Positions 10,084 through 18,170 of a stretch of DNA of 34,031 bases are shown in pieces (the stretch's first letter is position 1; each line of letters begins with the position of its first letter). Source of the stretch: Bacteroidota bacterium (GTDB lineage Bacteria > Bacteroidota > Bacteroidia > Bacteroidales > F082); assembly GCA_009773165.1 (NCBI GenBank), contig WOUZ01000021.1, positions 1-34,031 of the forward strand. Reading direction: 5' to 3'. Position numbers and translations under genes: made by a program. The notes under the pieces were generated by a model, which saw nothing but the letters and a program-made list of their open reading frames with translations, made no database searches and was not told where the DNA came from.

Positions 10084-11157
10084 TTAGAATTTCTCATAAG
10101 GAGCGTAGTGCAAAGATTTTTTAGGTGCGGTTTTCTTGACCGGTTTTTTCCTGATTTTGTTTTCCTTCGACTTCTGTTTTGTTTTTTTGACTTTTTCCTT
10201 CTCAGGTTTCTCACGGATGTCGACACGCTTCTTTTCATCCGTTTTCAGCCTCCGGGTTGTTGTATTGTCCTGCTTCCTTGAGAATCCCAGTGTTATTTCA
10301 TGCGAATTACCTGCATAACGATGAATTCCTCCCACCCCCACTTCATAGGTGTAATTTATTACAATACCATCGAGCAGGCGACCTCCAACTGTAAAACCAA
10401 AAAGTGAAGTGTTCCTGTAAAGAGCTCCTAACCACAAGTGCTTATTATAGACGAATAGCGTTGAAACATCAAAAATGAGGGGCTGGTTAACAGTTTTGCG
10501 AATGAGCAATCCGGGTTGAAACTGCCAGTTTTGATGAATAGAAAAACTATTTGTTACATAAACATCGTAGGCGCGTTCAAAAGCAAAGTTGCCCGAACTT
10601 ACATTCTCATAGGCATTTTTGGTACGAAACATCACCGGCATGCCAAAGGCAAGGTAAAAGTCGCGGTTGCTGTAAACAAGACCAAAAGCTGCATTGTAAT
10701 TAGAACTGAACAACCTGTCAAGATTTCGTAATACCGGATCATCCAGATCCACATTTGCCTGATCAAGCCGGATGACACTTTGATAAAAATGCCCCGACAA
10801 TCCAAAGCTAAGGTGTTGTTCATTACCAATTTCGAGGCGGTAGGTGTAATTTAATCCGGCTCTCAGACGATAAAATATATCAGCAAAGTCGGTATAGATA
10901 TCAGCACCAAGATACATATTGTTATGCACCCTGAAATTGCCATTGATTCGTGCTGTTTGTGGACTCCCTTCAATAGCTGACCAATCGCGGCGGAAGTTCA
11001 TAAAAAGCTCCGAACGGTTGAAAGCACCTGCAAATGCAGGGTTTAAAGAATACGGATTAACAAGGTAATGAGACGAAATAGGGAATTGTTGTCCCAGCAT
11101 GCTTTGACCTGCAAGTATGAGAAAAATGAAGATGGTCAGGCGTAATTTATTCATCAT
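10084..11157 (-). CDS. PorP/SprF family type IX secretion membrane protein (upstream cassette)
   Basis: A 357-residue protein. After a signal peptide (cut near MLGQ) comes QFPISSHYLVNPYSLNPAFAG and NFRRDW, the PorP/SprF signature, and the barrel pattern follows the 335-residue paralogue closely (NNMYLGA, TYRLE, NYNAAFGLVYSNR, YTYEVGVGGIH). The start overlaps the stop of the 920-residue cargo gene as ATGA (11154-11157). What stands out is the last 60 or so residues, a strongly basic Lys/Glu-rich tail (EKPEKEKVKKTKQKSKE, then PVKKTAPKKS) much longer than in the paralogue. Such a tail would sit in the periplasm and may bind peptidoglycan or partner proteins (inference). Role: partner for export or anchoring of the adjacent type B cargo. 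Confidence 0.93.
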   Translation of the reverse strand: MMNKLRLTIFIFLILAGQSMLGQQFPISSHYLVNPYSLNPAFAGAFNRSELFMNFRRDWSAIEGSPQTARINGNFRVHNNMYLGADIYTDFADIFYRLRAGLNYTYRLEIGNEQHLSFGLSGHFYQSVIRLDQANVDLDDPVLRNLDRLFSSNYNAAFGLVYSNRDFYLAFGMPVMFRTKNAYENVSSGNFAFERAYDVYVTNSFSIHQNWQFQPGLLIRKTVNQPLIFDVSTLFVYNKHLWLGALYRNTSLFGFTVGGRLLDGIVINYTYEVGVGGIHRYAGNSHEITLGFSRKQDNTTTRRLKTDEKKRVDIREKPEKEKVKKTKQKSKENKIRKKPVKKTAPKKSLHYAPYEKF

Positions 11158-13916
11158 CTTACAATACTTAAAGGTCCTTTTAACACGTTGCCAGCATTGG
11201 TCTCAATGATGTAATAATAGGTACCTTCGGGCAGAGGGTTACCTTCGTAATAGGCATTCCAGTCGTTTTGGTAATCATTGTTTTGATATACCAGTGCTCC
11301 GGCCCGTGTATACACTGCCACTCGTGCCGGTGAAATAGTTGCAAGGTCTTTCACAAGCCAAACATCGTTATAGCCGTCGCCGTTGGGGGTCATTAAGTTC
11401 ATAATTCCATCAAGTGTTGTTCCGGGATTACCGGTTTCAACTACTGTAAAATGCCTGCGCGAACTGCATCCATTCAGATATACATCAACATAAAATGTTC
11501 CTTCGTTGATCACTTTTAAGGTGGGTGTGGTAACTGTTCCCATCCAGAAAAGGCTGTCGTAAGAACTCTCTACCTTAAAAGTAAGACTGCTTCCGTTGGC
11601 CATGGTGTTTTCCAGTCCTTCAACCACTATTGTTCCATCTTCCAAACGAAGGTCGATAACGGGAGCCTGACTAATCACAACCACTGCGTTTGCGGTATCG
11701 CTGCAGCCGTATGAGGATTGAACAATAAGGCTTACATCGTAGCTGCCAATCTGATCATATTCATAAGTAAATGTCTGATCTCCAAATTCATTGCCATCGC
11801 CAACCAACCAATACCAGGAGTCAATTGTTCCACTATTCAGCACCGACATATCGGTAAACAAGGTCGGTTGTCCAAAACAAAATGATTCGGTGTGAAATGC
11901 AGCCTGTGGATAATCTGCTACAATAACACTGTTGTATTTTTGATGAATGGCTCCACTCAACGTCTTAACTCTCAATCCAATAAGTTTTTCTCCCTCCTGA
12001 TTAATTATAAGCTTCAAGGTATCGCCTGTCCCATCTTCAAACAAGCCATTTCCGGTGAGATCCCATTCTTTAACGAGCACTGAATCATTACTTACGATTT
12101 GTGTAATAAGCACCGTTGTATCACCCAAACAAGCTGTATTATGCGAAAAGTCAACAGCGGTGTTGTAAACAACCTCGATTTCCGATGTAGCTCGTTTCTT
12201 ACAGCCATTCACATCAGTGCCATCTACCCAGATTGATGCAGAAATCATTGGCTTTATAATAATCGTTTGGGTGATGCTGCCTTCTGACCAAACATAAGAA
12301 GCAGCTCCTGTAGCAGTCAGCTCAACTTCTGTTCCGGGATCAACTATGGCTTGTGCAGGGAACACCTGAACATCGGGCAAGGGAAGAACACCAATCAAAA
12401 TGGTATCGGAAACCACAAATCCATCGGTTGTGGCCTTGGCCCATAACTCCATGGTTTCCTGAGGAATGAGGGTAATACTTTGAGTCGTTGCCCCGTTACT
12501 CCACTGATATGATTGTGCTTCGGGAGCGGTGAACCTGATCGTATCACCAAGGCAGATAGTTGTGTCTGAGCCCAGAAATGCAACGGCCCGGCAGAAACCC
12601 TGCTCGTAAGTGATGCCGTTCAAAGCGCAAAGCCTGTCACGCAAAGCTTCTTTATCATTGCCATCCGGCAGCATTTGCACATAATCCATCGCAACAAGGG
12701 CATTGGCATGAGTAATTTGACCTTCTGCAGTTGTTACAGCATTGGAAGCCCGAGTTAATGCATTTTCTACAACACGTCCCTCCCATTTCAGGTTCAAGAG
12801 GGCTGTGTTTTGAGTGAAGAGATAAGTGGACATCTGATTGGGTTCCTGAACCCCCATAGTTACGATATTTGAAGCCCCTTCAACAGTTAAGGTGACTGCA
12901 TAATACCGGAAGTTTTCAGGAATATTTTGTCCCGAAAGGGTGATGGTTAAAACATTGCCATCAAGATTGGTATTGACAGTTATAAGTTCTTTCAGTCGCA
13001 GGTATTCAAAAACTTCTGAGGAGGAGGCTGACCAAATACTATTTGTGCCATCTCTTCCATAGGCAGCCGCAATCTGATTCATCTGCGCTTTAAACTGATC
13101 GAAGGTGATATCAACATTACCAAAACCATGACAAAAAAAAGTTGCTATATAATGGTTGTCAGGGCCGCTTTGACTTGCAATTGTTTGAACTTGTTGAAAC
13201 AGATTGGCAGTGATGCTTCCGCGAGAAATTTCAACACCTTGAATAGAAGGCAAGGATTCAACTCGCACAGGGTTTTCAATGGAGTTGATTCCATCGTGAT
13301 AAACTGCAAGATTACGTTGTTTGGCAAAAGGAATTTGTCCGACTGTATTGTTTGGAATAACATACACATTCATGTCATAGCCACCTGGAATGGTTCCACT
13401 CAACGTTTTTCTTTTGGTGTAACTGGCATTACGCCTAACGTCCAGTTCCAGATCAGATTGAGGTGGATCGGTCAAACCATGGTTTACAAGACCAAACTCA
13501 CCCGCCCAAAGATTAATCAGATTATCCCAATGGAGATAGCCTGTGATGTAGTTATGAATGTCAAGTCCAAGTCCGTTGAAAGAATAATGAACGGCATCCA
13601 TCTTAAAAGGCTGGTTATTCTGTGGGTTGGCTTCGGTAAAAAACAAGCCTGCATTTCCCTGCTGACCTTTGAAATATGGCATGACCAGATCGTGAACGGC
13701 GGTGTTGCCATCGTCCATTTGTAAAATGAGTGCAAAGTCTTTATTGTATTTGAGGGGTGTTTTTACCACCGTTGGCATCACTGAAGGAGGTTCGGCAAAA
13801 GTGATTGTGACGGTAAAATCCTCTATAGAGCTTTTCTGTAACTGTTGTCCAACAACTAATGCATTAAATATCAGAAAATTAATGATAAATGCTATAATTG
13901 TTTTCAAGACTCTCAT
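11154..13916 (-). CDS. NodB-like head protein with Ig/PKD units and T9SS type B sorting domain
   Basis: A 920-residue exported protein. The signal peptide runs to about residue 24 (VVGQ). The head at about 45-440 has NKDFALILQMDDG (DDG 68-70), GLVNHGLTD and FFCHGFGNVD, resembling NodB/CE4 metal-site motifs, and ends with the GITYEQGFC segment shared with the 1163-residue protein. Next come Ig-like units (ICLGDTIRFTAP; PGTEVELTATGAASYVW), a CLGDTTVLITQ unit with EWDLTGNGLFEDG, and a PKD-like unit (SWYWLVGDGNEFG). The C-terminus is a type B sorting domain (NLMTPNGDGYNDVWLVKD ... GNPLPEGTYYYIIET). It heads the leftward block, with the 385-bp divergent gap upstream. Transcription probably starts in that gap and covers the PorP/SprF and 1163-residue genes. 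Deacetylase activity is unproven. Confidence 0.92.
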   Translation of the reverse strand: MRVLKTIIAFIINFLIFNALVVGQQLQKSSIEDFTVTITFAEPPSVMPTVVKTPLKYNKDFALILQMDDGNTAVHDLVMPYFKGQQGNAGLFFTEANPQNNQPFKMDAVHYSFNGLGLDIHNYITGYLHWDNLINLWAGEFGLVNHGLTDPPQSDLELDVRRNASYTKRKTLSGTIPGGYDMNVYVIPNNTVGQIPFAKQRNLAVYHDGINSIENPVRVESLPSIQGVEISRGSITANLFQQVQTIASQSGPDNHYIATFFCHGFGNVDITFDQFKAQMNQIAAAYGRDGTNSIWSASSSEVFEYLRLKELITVNTNLDGNVLTITLSGQNIPENFRYYAVTLTVEGASNIVTMGVQEPNQMSTYLFTQNTALLNLKWEGRVVENALTRASNAVTTAEGQITHANALVAMDYVQMLPDGNDKEALRDRLCALNGITYEQGFCRAVAFLGSDTTICLGDTIRFTAPEAQSYQWSNGATTQSITLIPQETMELWAKATTDGFVVSDTILIGVLPLPDVQVFPAQAIVDPGTEVELTATGAASYVWSEGSITQTIIIKPMISASIWVDGTDVNGCKKRATSEIEVVYNTAVDFSHNTACLGDTTVLITQIVSNDSVLVKEWDLTGNGLFEDGTGDTLKLIINQEGEKLIGLRVKTLSGAIHQKYNSVIVADYPQAAFHTESFCFGQPTLFTDMSVLNSGTIDSWYWLVGDGNEFGDQTFTYEYDQIGSYDVSLIVQSSYGCSDTANAVVVISQAPVIDLRLEDGTIVVEGLENTMANGSSLTFKVESSYDSLFWMGTVTTPTLKVINEGTFYVDVYLNGCSSRRHFTVVETGNPGTTLDGIMNLMTPNGDGYNDVWLVKDLATISPARVAVYTRAGALVYQNNDYQNDWNAYYEGNPLPEGTYYYIIETNAGNVLKGPLSIVR

Positions 13917-14158
13917 TGTTAAATGGGCAAATTTGATTGGATAAAAATACGCATTACTTCATAATATCAAACAAACAGAAGAAAAATTGCCCTCATTTAG
14001 AGTTTCATTAAGGTCTGCATCGTGTTTTTTACTCTATAAAATCTAAGACTAAGTATCATTTCACAGCAGTTTAAATGTCTAAAATTGTCCATTTACTTAT
14101 GCGTTTTTGACTTTGTATTGTAATTTCTTAAATTTTTAAATTTTTAAATTCAAATATG

Positions 14159-14197
14159 TACAATCTAAAAAACTGTATACCTGTTAGTTAGATTGTA
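14159..14197. repeat. 10-bp perfect inverted repeat
   Basis: TACAATCTAA at 14159-14168 and TTAGATTGTA at 14188-14197 are separated by 19 bases. It lies between two divergent genes and about 30 bases upstream of the -33 element for the 14302 gene, so an operator or 5' hairpin is possible. There is no T-run to make it a terminator. Confidence 0.5.
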
Positions 14198-14229
14198 AAA
14201 ACTATTGTTTAAAAATTTTATTCAATTTA

Positions 14230-14260
14230 TTTGCTTTTATTGAAAGCTGTAATACCTTTG
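14230..14260 (+). promoter_or_regulatory. Bacteroidota-type promoter for the 14302 barrel gene
   Basis: TTTG at 14230-14233, exactly 19 bases, then TACCTTTG at 14253-14260. This matches the TTTG-N19-21-TAnnTTTG consensus of the Bacteroidota housekeeping sigma factor. It leaves a leader of about 35 bases before the ATG at 14302. Confidence 0.7.
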
Positions 14261-14301
14261 CGTAATTAATTTAAATTATTAATCAAACTTAATCCAACCC
14301 T

Positions 14302-14865
14302 ATGAAAAAAATTATCAGTGTAATTGTGATGTTTGTGATGTTTGGCGGAATACTGAACGCACAGGAGAGCACCTTTGGTAAAGGTGACAAAGTTGCAAAT
14401 CTTGGTATCGGACTTATTTCAGGTCTATATTCAGGATCTGGCTACACGAGCAAAATGCCTCCTATTTCGTTATCCTTTGAATACGGTGTCGCAGACGATG
14501 TATTAGACATTGGATCGATTGGTGTAGGTGGATATGTTGGATATTCTTCAGCAAAATGGGAATCAGACTGGGGCGGAGGTTCCTGGGGCTGGAAGTACAC
14601 AAACTTCATCATTGGTGCACGTGGCTCTTTCCACTATCCATTGGTTGACAAACTTGATACTTATGCCGGTGTTTTATTAGGCTACAACATTGTATCTGTA
14701 AAGGATATTGGAACTGTTCAAGTTGGTTATTCTTCCAACGGAAGCGCAGGAGTTTTCAGTGCATATGTAGGTGGACGCTACTATTTCAACGATAAGTTTG
14801 CCGGAATGGTTGAACTTGGAACAGGTATTGCTTACCTCAACCTTGGAATAGCTGTAAAGCTTTAA
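14302..14865 (+). CDS. Small outer-membrane beta-barrel protein
   Basis: A 187-residue protein with a signal peptide (MKKIISVIVMFVMFGGILNAQ). The rest is rich in Gly, Tyr and Ser with alternating beta strands. It contains GKGDKVANLGIGL near the start, GGGSWGWKYTNFIIGARGSFHYP in the middle (given here as a region only), and VGGRYYFNDKFAGMVELG near the end, and it closes with a short hydrophobic strand (LGIAVKL). This is the layout of small eight-strand outer-membrane barrels. It shares the GKGDK and VGGRYY signatures with the 18279 protein. It is a single-gene unit, with a good promoter upstream and a terminator 27 bases after the stop. The function is unknown. Confidence 0.88.
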   Translation: MKKIISVIVMFVMFGGILNAQESTFGKGDKVANLGIGLISGLYSGSGYTSKMPPISLSFEYGVADDVLDIGSIGVGGYVGYSSAKWESDWGGGSWGWKYTNFIIGARGSFHYPLVDKLDTYAGVLLGYNIVSVKDIGTVQVGYSSNGSAGVFSAYVGGRYYFNDKFAGMVELGTGIAYLNLGIAVKL

Positions 14866-14891
14866 TTTTTTAACTTATTGAAATCCATATC

Positions 14892-14923
14892 AAAGCAGGT
14901 TCTTTAGCCTGCTTTGTTTTTTT
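14892..14923 (+). terminator. Intrinsic terminator of the 14302 gene
   Basis: AAAGCAGG (14892-14899), an 8-base loop, CCTGCTTT (14908-14915), then G and seven T. A perfect 8-bp stem with a U-tract right after the coding region. Confidence 0.85.
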
Positions 14924-14969
14924 ATGTCATTCCGACAATTGTAAAAAATGTATTTTTTTAGAAAAAATA

Positions 14970-15000
14970 TTTGGACACTTTTAAAAAAGGTTTAATTTTG
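14970..15000 (+). promoter_or_regulatory. Promoter of tRNA-Asn
   Basis: TTTG at 14970-14973, 19 bases, then TAATTTTG at 14993-15000. It is a full match to the Bacteroidota -33/-7 pattern, 22 bases before the mature tRNA. Confidence 0.75.
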
Positions 15001-15022
15001 CACCCTCAATAGAGAAAAACAC

Positions 15023-15096
15023 TCCTCCTTAGCTCAGTTGGTTAGAGCATCTGACTGTTAATCAGAGGGTCTCTGGTTCAAGTCCAGAAGGGGGAG
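15023..15096 (+). tRNA. tRNA-Asn (anticodon GUU)
   Basis: A 74-base cloverleaf. Acceptor stem TCCTCCT pairs with AGGGGGA (one G-T pair); D-arm AGCTCAGTTGGTTAGAGC; anticodon stem TCTGA/TCAGA with loop CTGTTAA, anticodon GTT at 15057-15059; T-arm TCTGG-TTCAAGT-CCAGA; discriminator G. Full CCA is not encoded after the discriminator (G is followed by CAA), so the 3' end is completed by nucleotidyltransferase. It stands alone with its own promoter and a hairpin directly downstream. Confidence 0.96.
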
Positions 15097-15097
15097 C

Positions 15098-15139
15098 AAA
15101 AGCAGAAAAGAGGTCGAATTCGGCCTCTTTTTTGCTTTT
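15098..15139 (+). terminator. Hairpin terminator after tRNA-Asn
   Basis: AAAAGAGG (15106-15113) pairs with CCTCTTTT (15124-15131) around a GAATTC-centred loop. Outer AAAAGCA and TGCTTTT extend the stem, and a T-run lies inside the right arm. Confidence 0.8.
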
Positions 15140-15360
15140 CAGGCAGAAGGAGGAAAATCCGGCTAATCGGAGCATCTTTCAACAGTATGGGTTAACGGCC
15201 TTACTTTATTAATTATCAACAAAATGAGTTAATCAGGCTTTTGCTTAAAAGACTGATAAAAATGAAAGTTCTTGCGAGAATACAGGAAAGCCAAGACATT
15301 TGATCGTTAGAATAATCTGTTTCTGAATTATTGGAATCTAATATATACTTCTGAATAATT

Positions 15361-16953
15361 ATGTTTGAAATATTTGGCAAAATCCTTTTAGGTCTGGGAC
15401 TGATGTTCACAGGAGTACAACTTCTCTCAACAGGACTAAAACAATTGAGCAGCAGGAGCTTTCATAAAGTTGCCACCCGTTTCGTGTCTTCACGAGTAAA
15501 AGCTCTACTGTTTGGACTTGGTTCAGGCGTGATAATGCAAAGCACCTCAGCAGCATTGATGATCCTGGCAAGTCTGATCACCGCCGGGCTCCTCAAAGTT
15601 TCTCAGGCTATCGCAATACTAACCGGATTCAGTGTCGGCAACACAATACTGTTATTCTTTGTTACCCTGCCTATCGAAACTGCTGTGACCTTTGTAGTTG
15701 GTATAAGTGGAATAGCACTTTATTTTTCAAAAATTGATAAATACCGGAATGCATTCCTTATCGGGATGGGGTTGGGATTGATTTTTTTCGGGATTGAAAT
15801 AATGACTGCCGGAGTAAAGCCTCTGAGGCATGAAGAATGGTTTACCGCGGCAATGACCTTTAGCATCAATTATCCGTTTCTTTCGATCTTTGCAGGTGCA
15901 TTGCTTGGCTTCATCGCACAATCATCTACGGCAGTGGCACTTGTGGCAATAGGATTGGCGAAGGCAAATATCCTGACAGGCCCTCAAACTTTTCTTTTCA
16001 TGTATGGAGCAGCAATAGGATCCACGCTTTTTAAAGCCATGCTCGGGCAGGGATTTCGGGGCACTTCACAGCAGCTCGTAAGGTTCGTAAATATGTTCAA
16101 TATTTTCGGGGCGACAGTTTTTATCCTCCTGTATTATATTGAAGTGTATCTTCATGTGCCCTTGGTGATGGCACTACTGAATTACCTCACTCCCAGTTTA
16201 CAAAATCAGGCATCTATCGTATTTCTTCTTTTCAATGTGACCTCTGCAACTTTTTTCGTAACTATCAACAAACCAATGACAAGCTGGCTGGCAAAGAAGT
16301 CGCCTCCATCGGAGGAAGAAGGCCTTGCTCAACCAAAATATTTGTTGGATTTCCAAACCGAAGATCCTGATTCTGCCCTGGAATTGATCCATTTGGAGCA
16401 AAACCGTGAGTTTGAACATATAACTGCCTTGTTTTCAAGTTCTCGAGAAAACTATGAAGGGCCAGACCCTGCAATACGTTATGAAGCCTTTAAAACTCTT
16501 TCACGGGAAGTAACAGATGCAATTGCAACACTTGCTTCGATGCCAATGCACCGCCTGACAGCCAAAGATCATGCATACTGTCAGTCGAGGCAGACACTGC
16601 TTGTTCAAATTGCTGAAAGTGTTGCTGAAGGAGTGACAATTATCATTAACACCAGAAAAAACACTGTACTCGAAAGACTATCAACTTCCTGTATGGAGTC
16701 GTTAGACTTCTTCCTGAATCTCGCTCTCGACGCCCAGAAATCGAACGACATCGAAGATATAACGATGTTCAAAAATCTTAGTTCCACAAACAGCCCTTCG
16801 ATGGAACAAGTCCGAAAAGCGTACGTTAACGGTGATGCGCTGGTTTCAGCAATTGACAAAGGTAAAATGCTTGATCTGACAATAACCACCGAAAAAATCA
16901 TCTGGCTTCTTAATCGCCTTATAAGTATGATGCCTCTTGAAAATGAGCTATAA
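15361..16953 (+). CDS. Na/Pi-cotransporter family protein with C-terminal PhoU-like helical region
   Basis: A 530-residue inner-membrane protein. Residues 1-310 hold many hydrophobic segments arranged as two inverted halves, each with the family's substrate-site motif: QSTSA at 60-64 and QSSTA at 187-191. This is the NptA/PNaS (SLC34-like) pattern, usually sodium-driven uptake or export of phosphate or a related anion. Residues about 320-530 are hydrophilic and helical, in the place where bacterial members carry a PhoU-like regulatory domain. The start ATG lies in an AT-rich region with no clear SD. It is a single gene; the 220-bp gap before it shows no other gene. A 125-bp palindrome begins 20 bases after the stop. 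The exact substrate is not determined by sequence. Confidence 0.92.
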   Translation: MFEIFGKILLGLGLMFTGVQLLSTGLKQLSSRSFHKVATRFVSSRVKALLFGLGSGVIMQSTSAALMILASLITAGLLKVSQAIAILTGFSVGNTILLFFVTLPIETAVTFVVGISGIALYFSKIDKYRNAFLIGMGLGLIFFGIEIMTAGVKPLRHEEWFTAAMTFSINYPFLSIFAGALLGFIAQSSTAVALVAIGLAKANILTGPQTFLFMYGAAIGSTLFKAMLGQGFRGTSQQLVRFVNMFNIFGATVFILLYYIEVYLHVPLVMALLNYLTPSLQNQASIVFLLFNVTSATFFVTINKPMTSWLAKKSPPSEEEGLAQPKYLLDFQTEDPDSALELIHLEQNREFEHITALFSSSRENYEGPDPAIRYEAFKTLSREVTDAIATLASMPMHRLTAKDHAYCQSRQTLLVQIAESVAEGVTIIINTRKNTVLERLSTSCMESLDFFLNLALDAQKSNDIEDITMFKNLSSTNSPSMEQVRKAYVNGDALVSAIDKGKMLDLTITTEKIIWLLNRLISMMPLENEL

Positions 16954-16972
16954 CGCTGTTTTTGATTAATTA

Positions 16973-17097
16973 GTGCTTGTCTTTAAAGTCCGATGGCTTC
17001 GTTATGTACATCATTCATGTCAGTCATCCCGAATTATTCGGGACTCCTGACATTCATTCCGTACATGCCTCGCCCTCAAACTTTAAAGCTCAAGCAC
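16973..17097. repeat. 125-bp imperfect palindrome
   Basis: The element is symmetric about base 17035. GTGCTTG at 16973-16979 mirrors CAAGCAC at 17091-17097, CTTTAAAGT mirrors ACTTTAAAG, ATGTAC mirrors GTACAT, ATGTCAG mirrors CTGACAT, and the core is CCCGAAT-T-ATTCGGG. Most of each 62-base arm matches. It starts 20 bases after the stop of the transporter gene. It could be a MITE-like element or a long 3' hairpin. Confidence 0.8.
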
Positions 17098-17370
17098 CTG
17101 ACCTTATGGACAGACACTAAATATTAAATATGAGTTGTTGGCAACCCTCTACCGGCGCAAACAGAAAATACTTGGTCTGGTTATGATTAGGGAGTGATTA
17201 AAGTCCCTAACCCAATATGTCAGAAGCAATTTTGTTTATTGATCAAAAAATTTAATAAACAGTTGAATATCATATCTTTGTATTATTTTAATGGGTTGTT
17301 GGTTAAAAAAATGTCATGCAGAATAAAACTAATGGCTAGATAACTTTATGCAAACGACTAAAAAGAAAAT

Positions 17371-17438
17371 GTCTCAACCTGTGAATTTGAGTGTGATCAT
17401 TCAGTGCAATCACCTTAAAAAACAGGCTGAGATATGCT
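17371..17438. repeat. Hairpin repeat, copy 1
   Basis: About 68 bases, about 90 percent identical to 18171-18238. The outer arms are GTCTCAACCTGT and ACAGGCTGAGAT and the inner arms TTTGAG and CTTAAA, so the whole unit can fold into one long hairpin. Confidence 0.8.
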
Positions 17439-17732
17439 CCTGACTTCGACAATAAAAAAAAGGTCTGTTTGTAACGAAATGACATATAGTGTGTTATGGC
17501 TTTTGCACTACCGATTTCGGTGACACAAGTCCCGACCATGATAATGAACGGCTGTTTGAGGCTTATTACTGTGGTTTTTTTTTGTTGATGCAGTCATGCA
17601 TCTGACTCCCAGTCCAAATGTGGAATGACTTTGATGATGGTGCTCATACACGGCTTGCAACCCCTGAAAATGATGCTTCTGAGAAATCATTGGTTAAAAT
17701 GAATCACTTCTTTCTTGAAGGACTATCCCGGC

Positions 17733-17785
17733 AATAACCTTCGCTAAAGGTTTATTTTCTTGTACTTTCCCTTGATGGAAAGTAC
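17733..17785. repeat. Two adjacent small hairpins
   Basis: AATAACCTT with AAGGTTTATT (17733-17756), then GTACTTTCC-CTTGAT-GGAAAGTAC (17762-17785), the latter a perfect 9-bp stem with a 6-base loop. They lie within the gene-free region just before the larger palindrome. Confidence 0.7.
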
Positions 17786-17822
17786 CAAAGATCAAGTGCG
17801 CCCCAAGCGGTCAGCCCGCTCT

Positions 17823-17994
17823 AAAAAAACAACGTAAATCCAGGCAAGGGGTGTAAAACGCAATGCTTCAGATGGTTCTTCGGTTTGGATGGGCGGGAGC
17901 TTATCTTTCATGATCATTTTTTTTGCCGCATTGCATTTTACAAACAGCCCCTTTTGAGGAGGGGCTGCCTTGCCGGATTTTCTGTTGTTTTTTT
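17823..17994. repeat. Long imperfect palindrome with an extra internal hairpin
   Basis: The left arm (17823-17866) reads AAAAAAACAAC, AATCC, GGCAAGG, GTAAAACGCAATGC. The right arm (17928-17994) carries the reverse complements in the mirrored order (GCATTGCATTTTAC, CCTTGCC, GGATT, GTTGTTTTTTT). The right arm alone holds an inserted hairpin, CAGCCCC and GGGGCTG. On the plus strand the right end finishes in a T-run. Confidence 0.75.
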
Positions 17995-18170
17995 ATTCAC
18001 CCCACCGCTGCCCCGCGGGGCGCACAGGCCTGCGCACCCGGCCCGGTGATGTGGGGAAGTGTTTTATGAATATGTTATTCCCATAAAGTCTCTCAATCCA
18101 GAGGTAATGATTCGATTAGGCCTTTGGCATTTCGGTTTTGGGTGACGCATTGTCGAAGTCAGGAAAAAGC

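Larger units (their letters stand above)
13917..14301. other. Divergent intergenic region between the surface block and a small barrel gene
   Basis: This 385-bp AT-rich stretch holds no gene. It contains 9-base tandem repeats of TTAAATTTT around 14128-14150, a perfect 10-bp inverted repeat (14159-14197) and the promoter of the rightward gene (14230-14260). A promoter for the leftward block must also lie here, but I cannot place one with confidence. Confidence 0.6.
17438..18164. mobile_element. Possible decayed element bounded by 16-bp perfect inverted repeats
   Basis: TCCTGACTTCGACAAT at 17438-17453 is the exact reverse complement of 18149-18164. Each copy touches a hairpin repeat on its outer side. 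The interior of about 0.7 kb has no transposase or intact ORF, so this is a guess at a non-autonomous or decayed element. Confidence 0.4.

Noticed and set aside
15116-15121. GAATTC in the tRNA terminator as a meaningful target of the nearby methylase
   Set aside because: The hexamer occurs by chance at such frequencies, and the specificity of the methylase is unknown.
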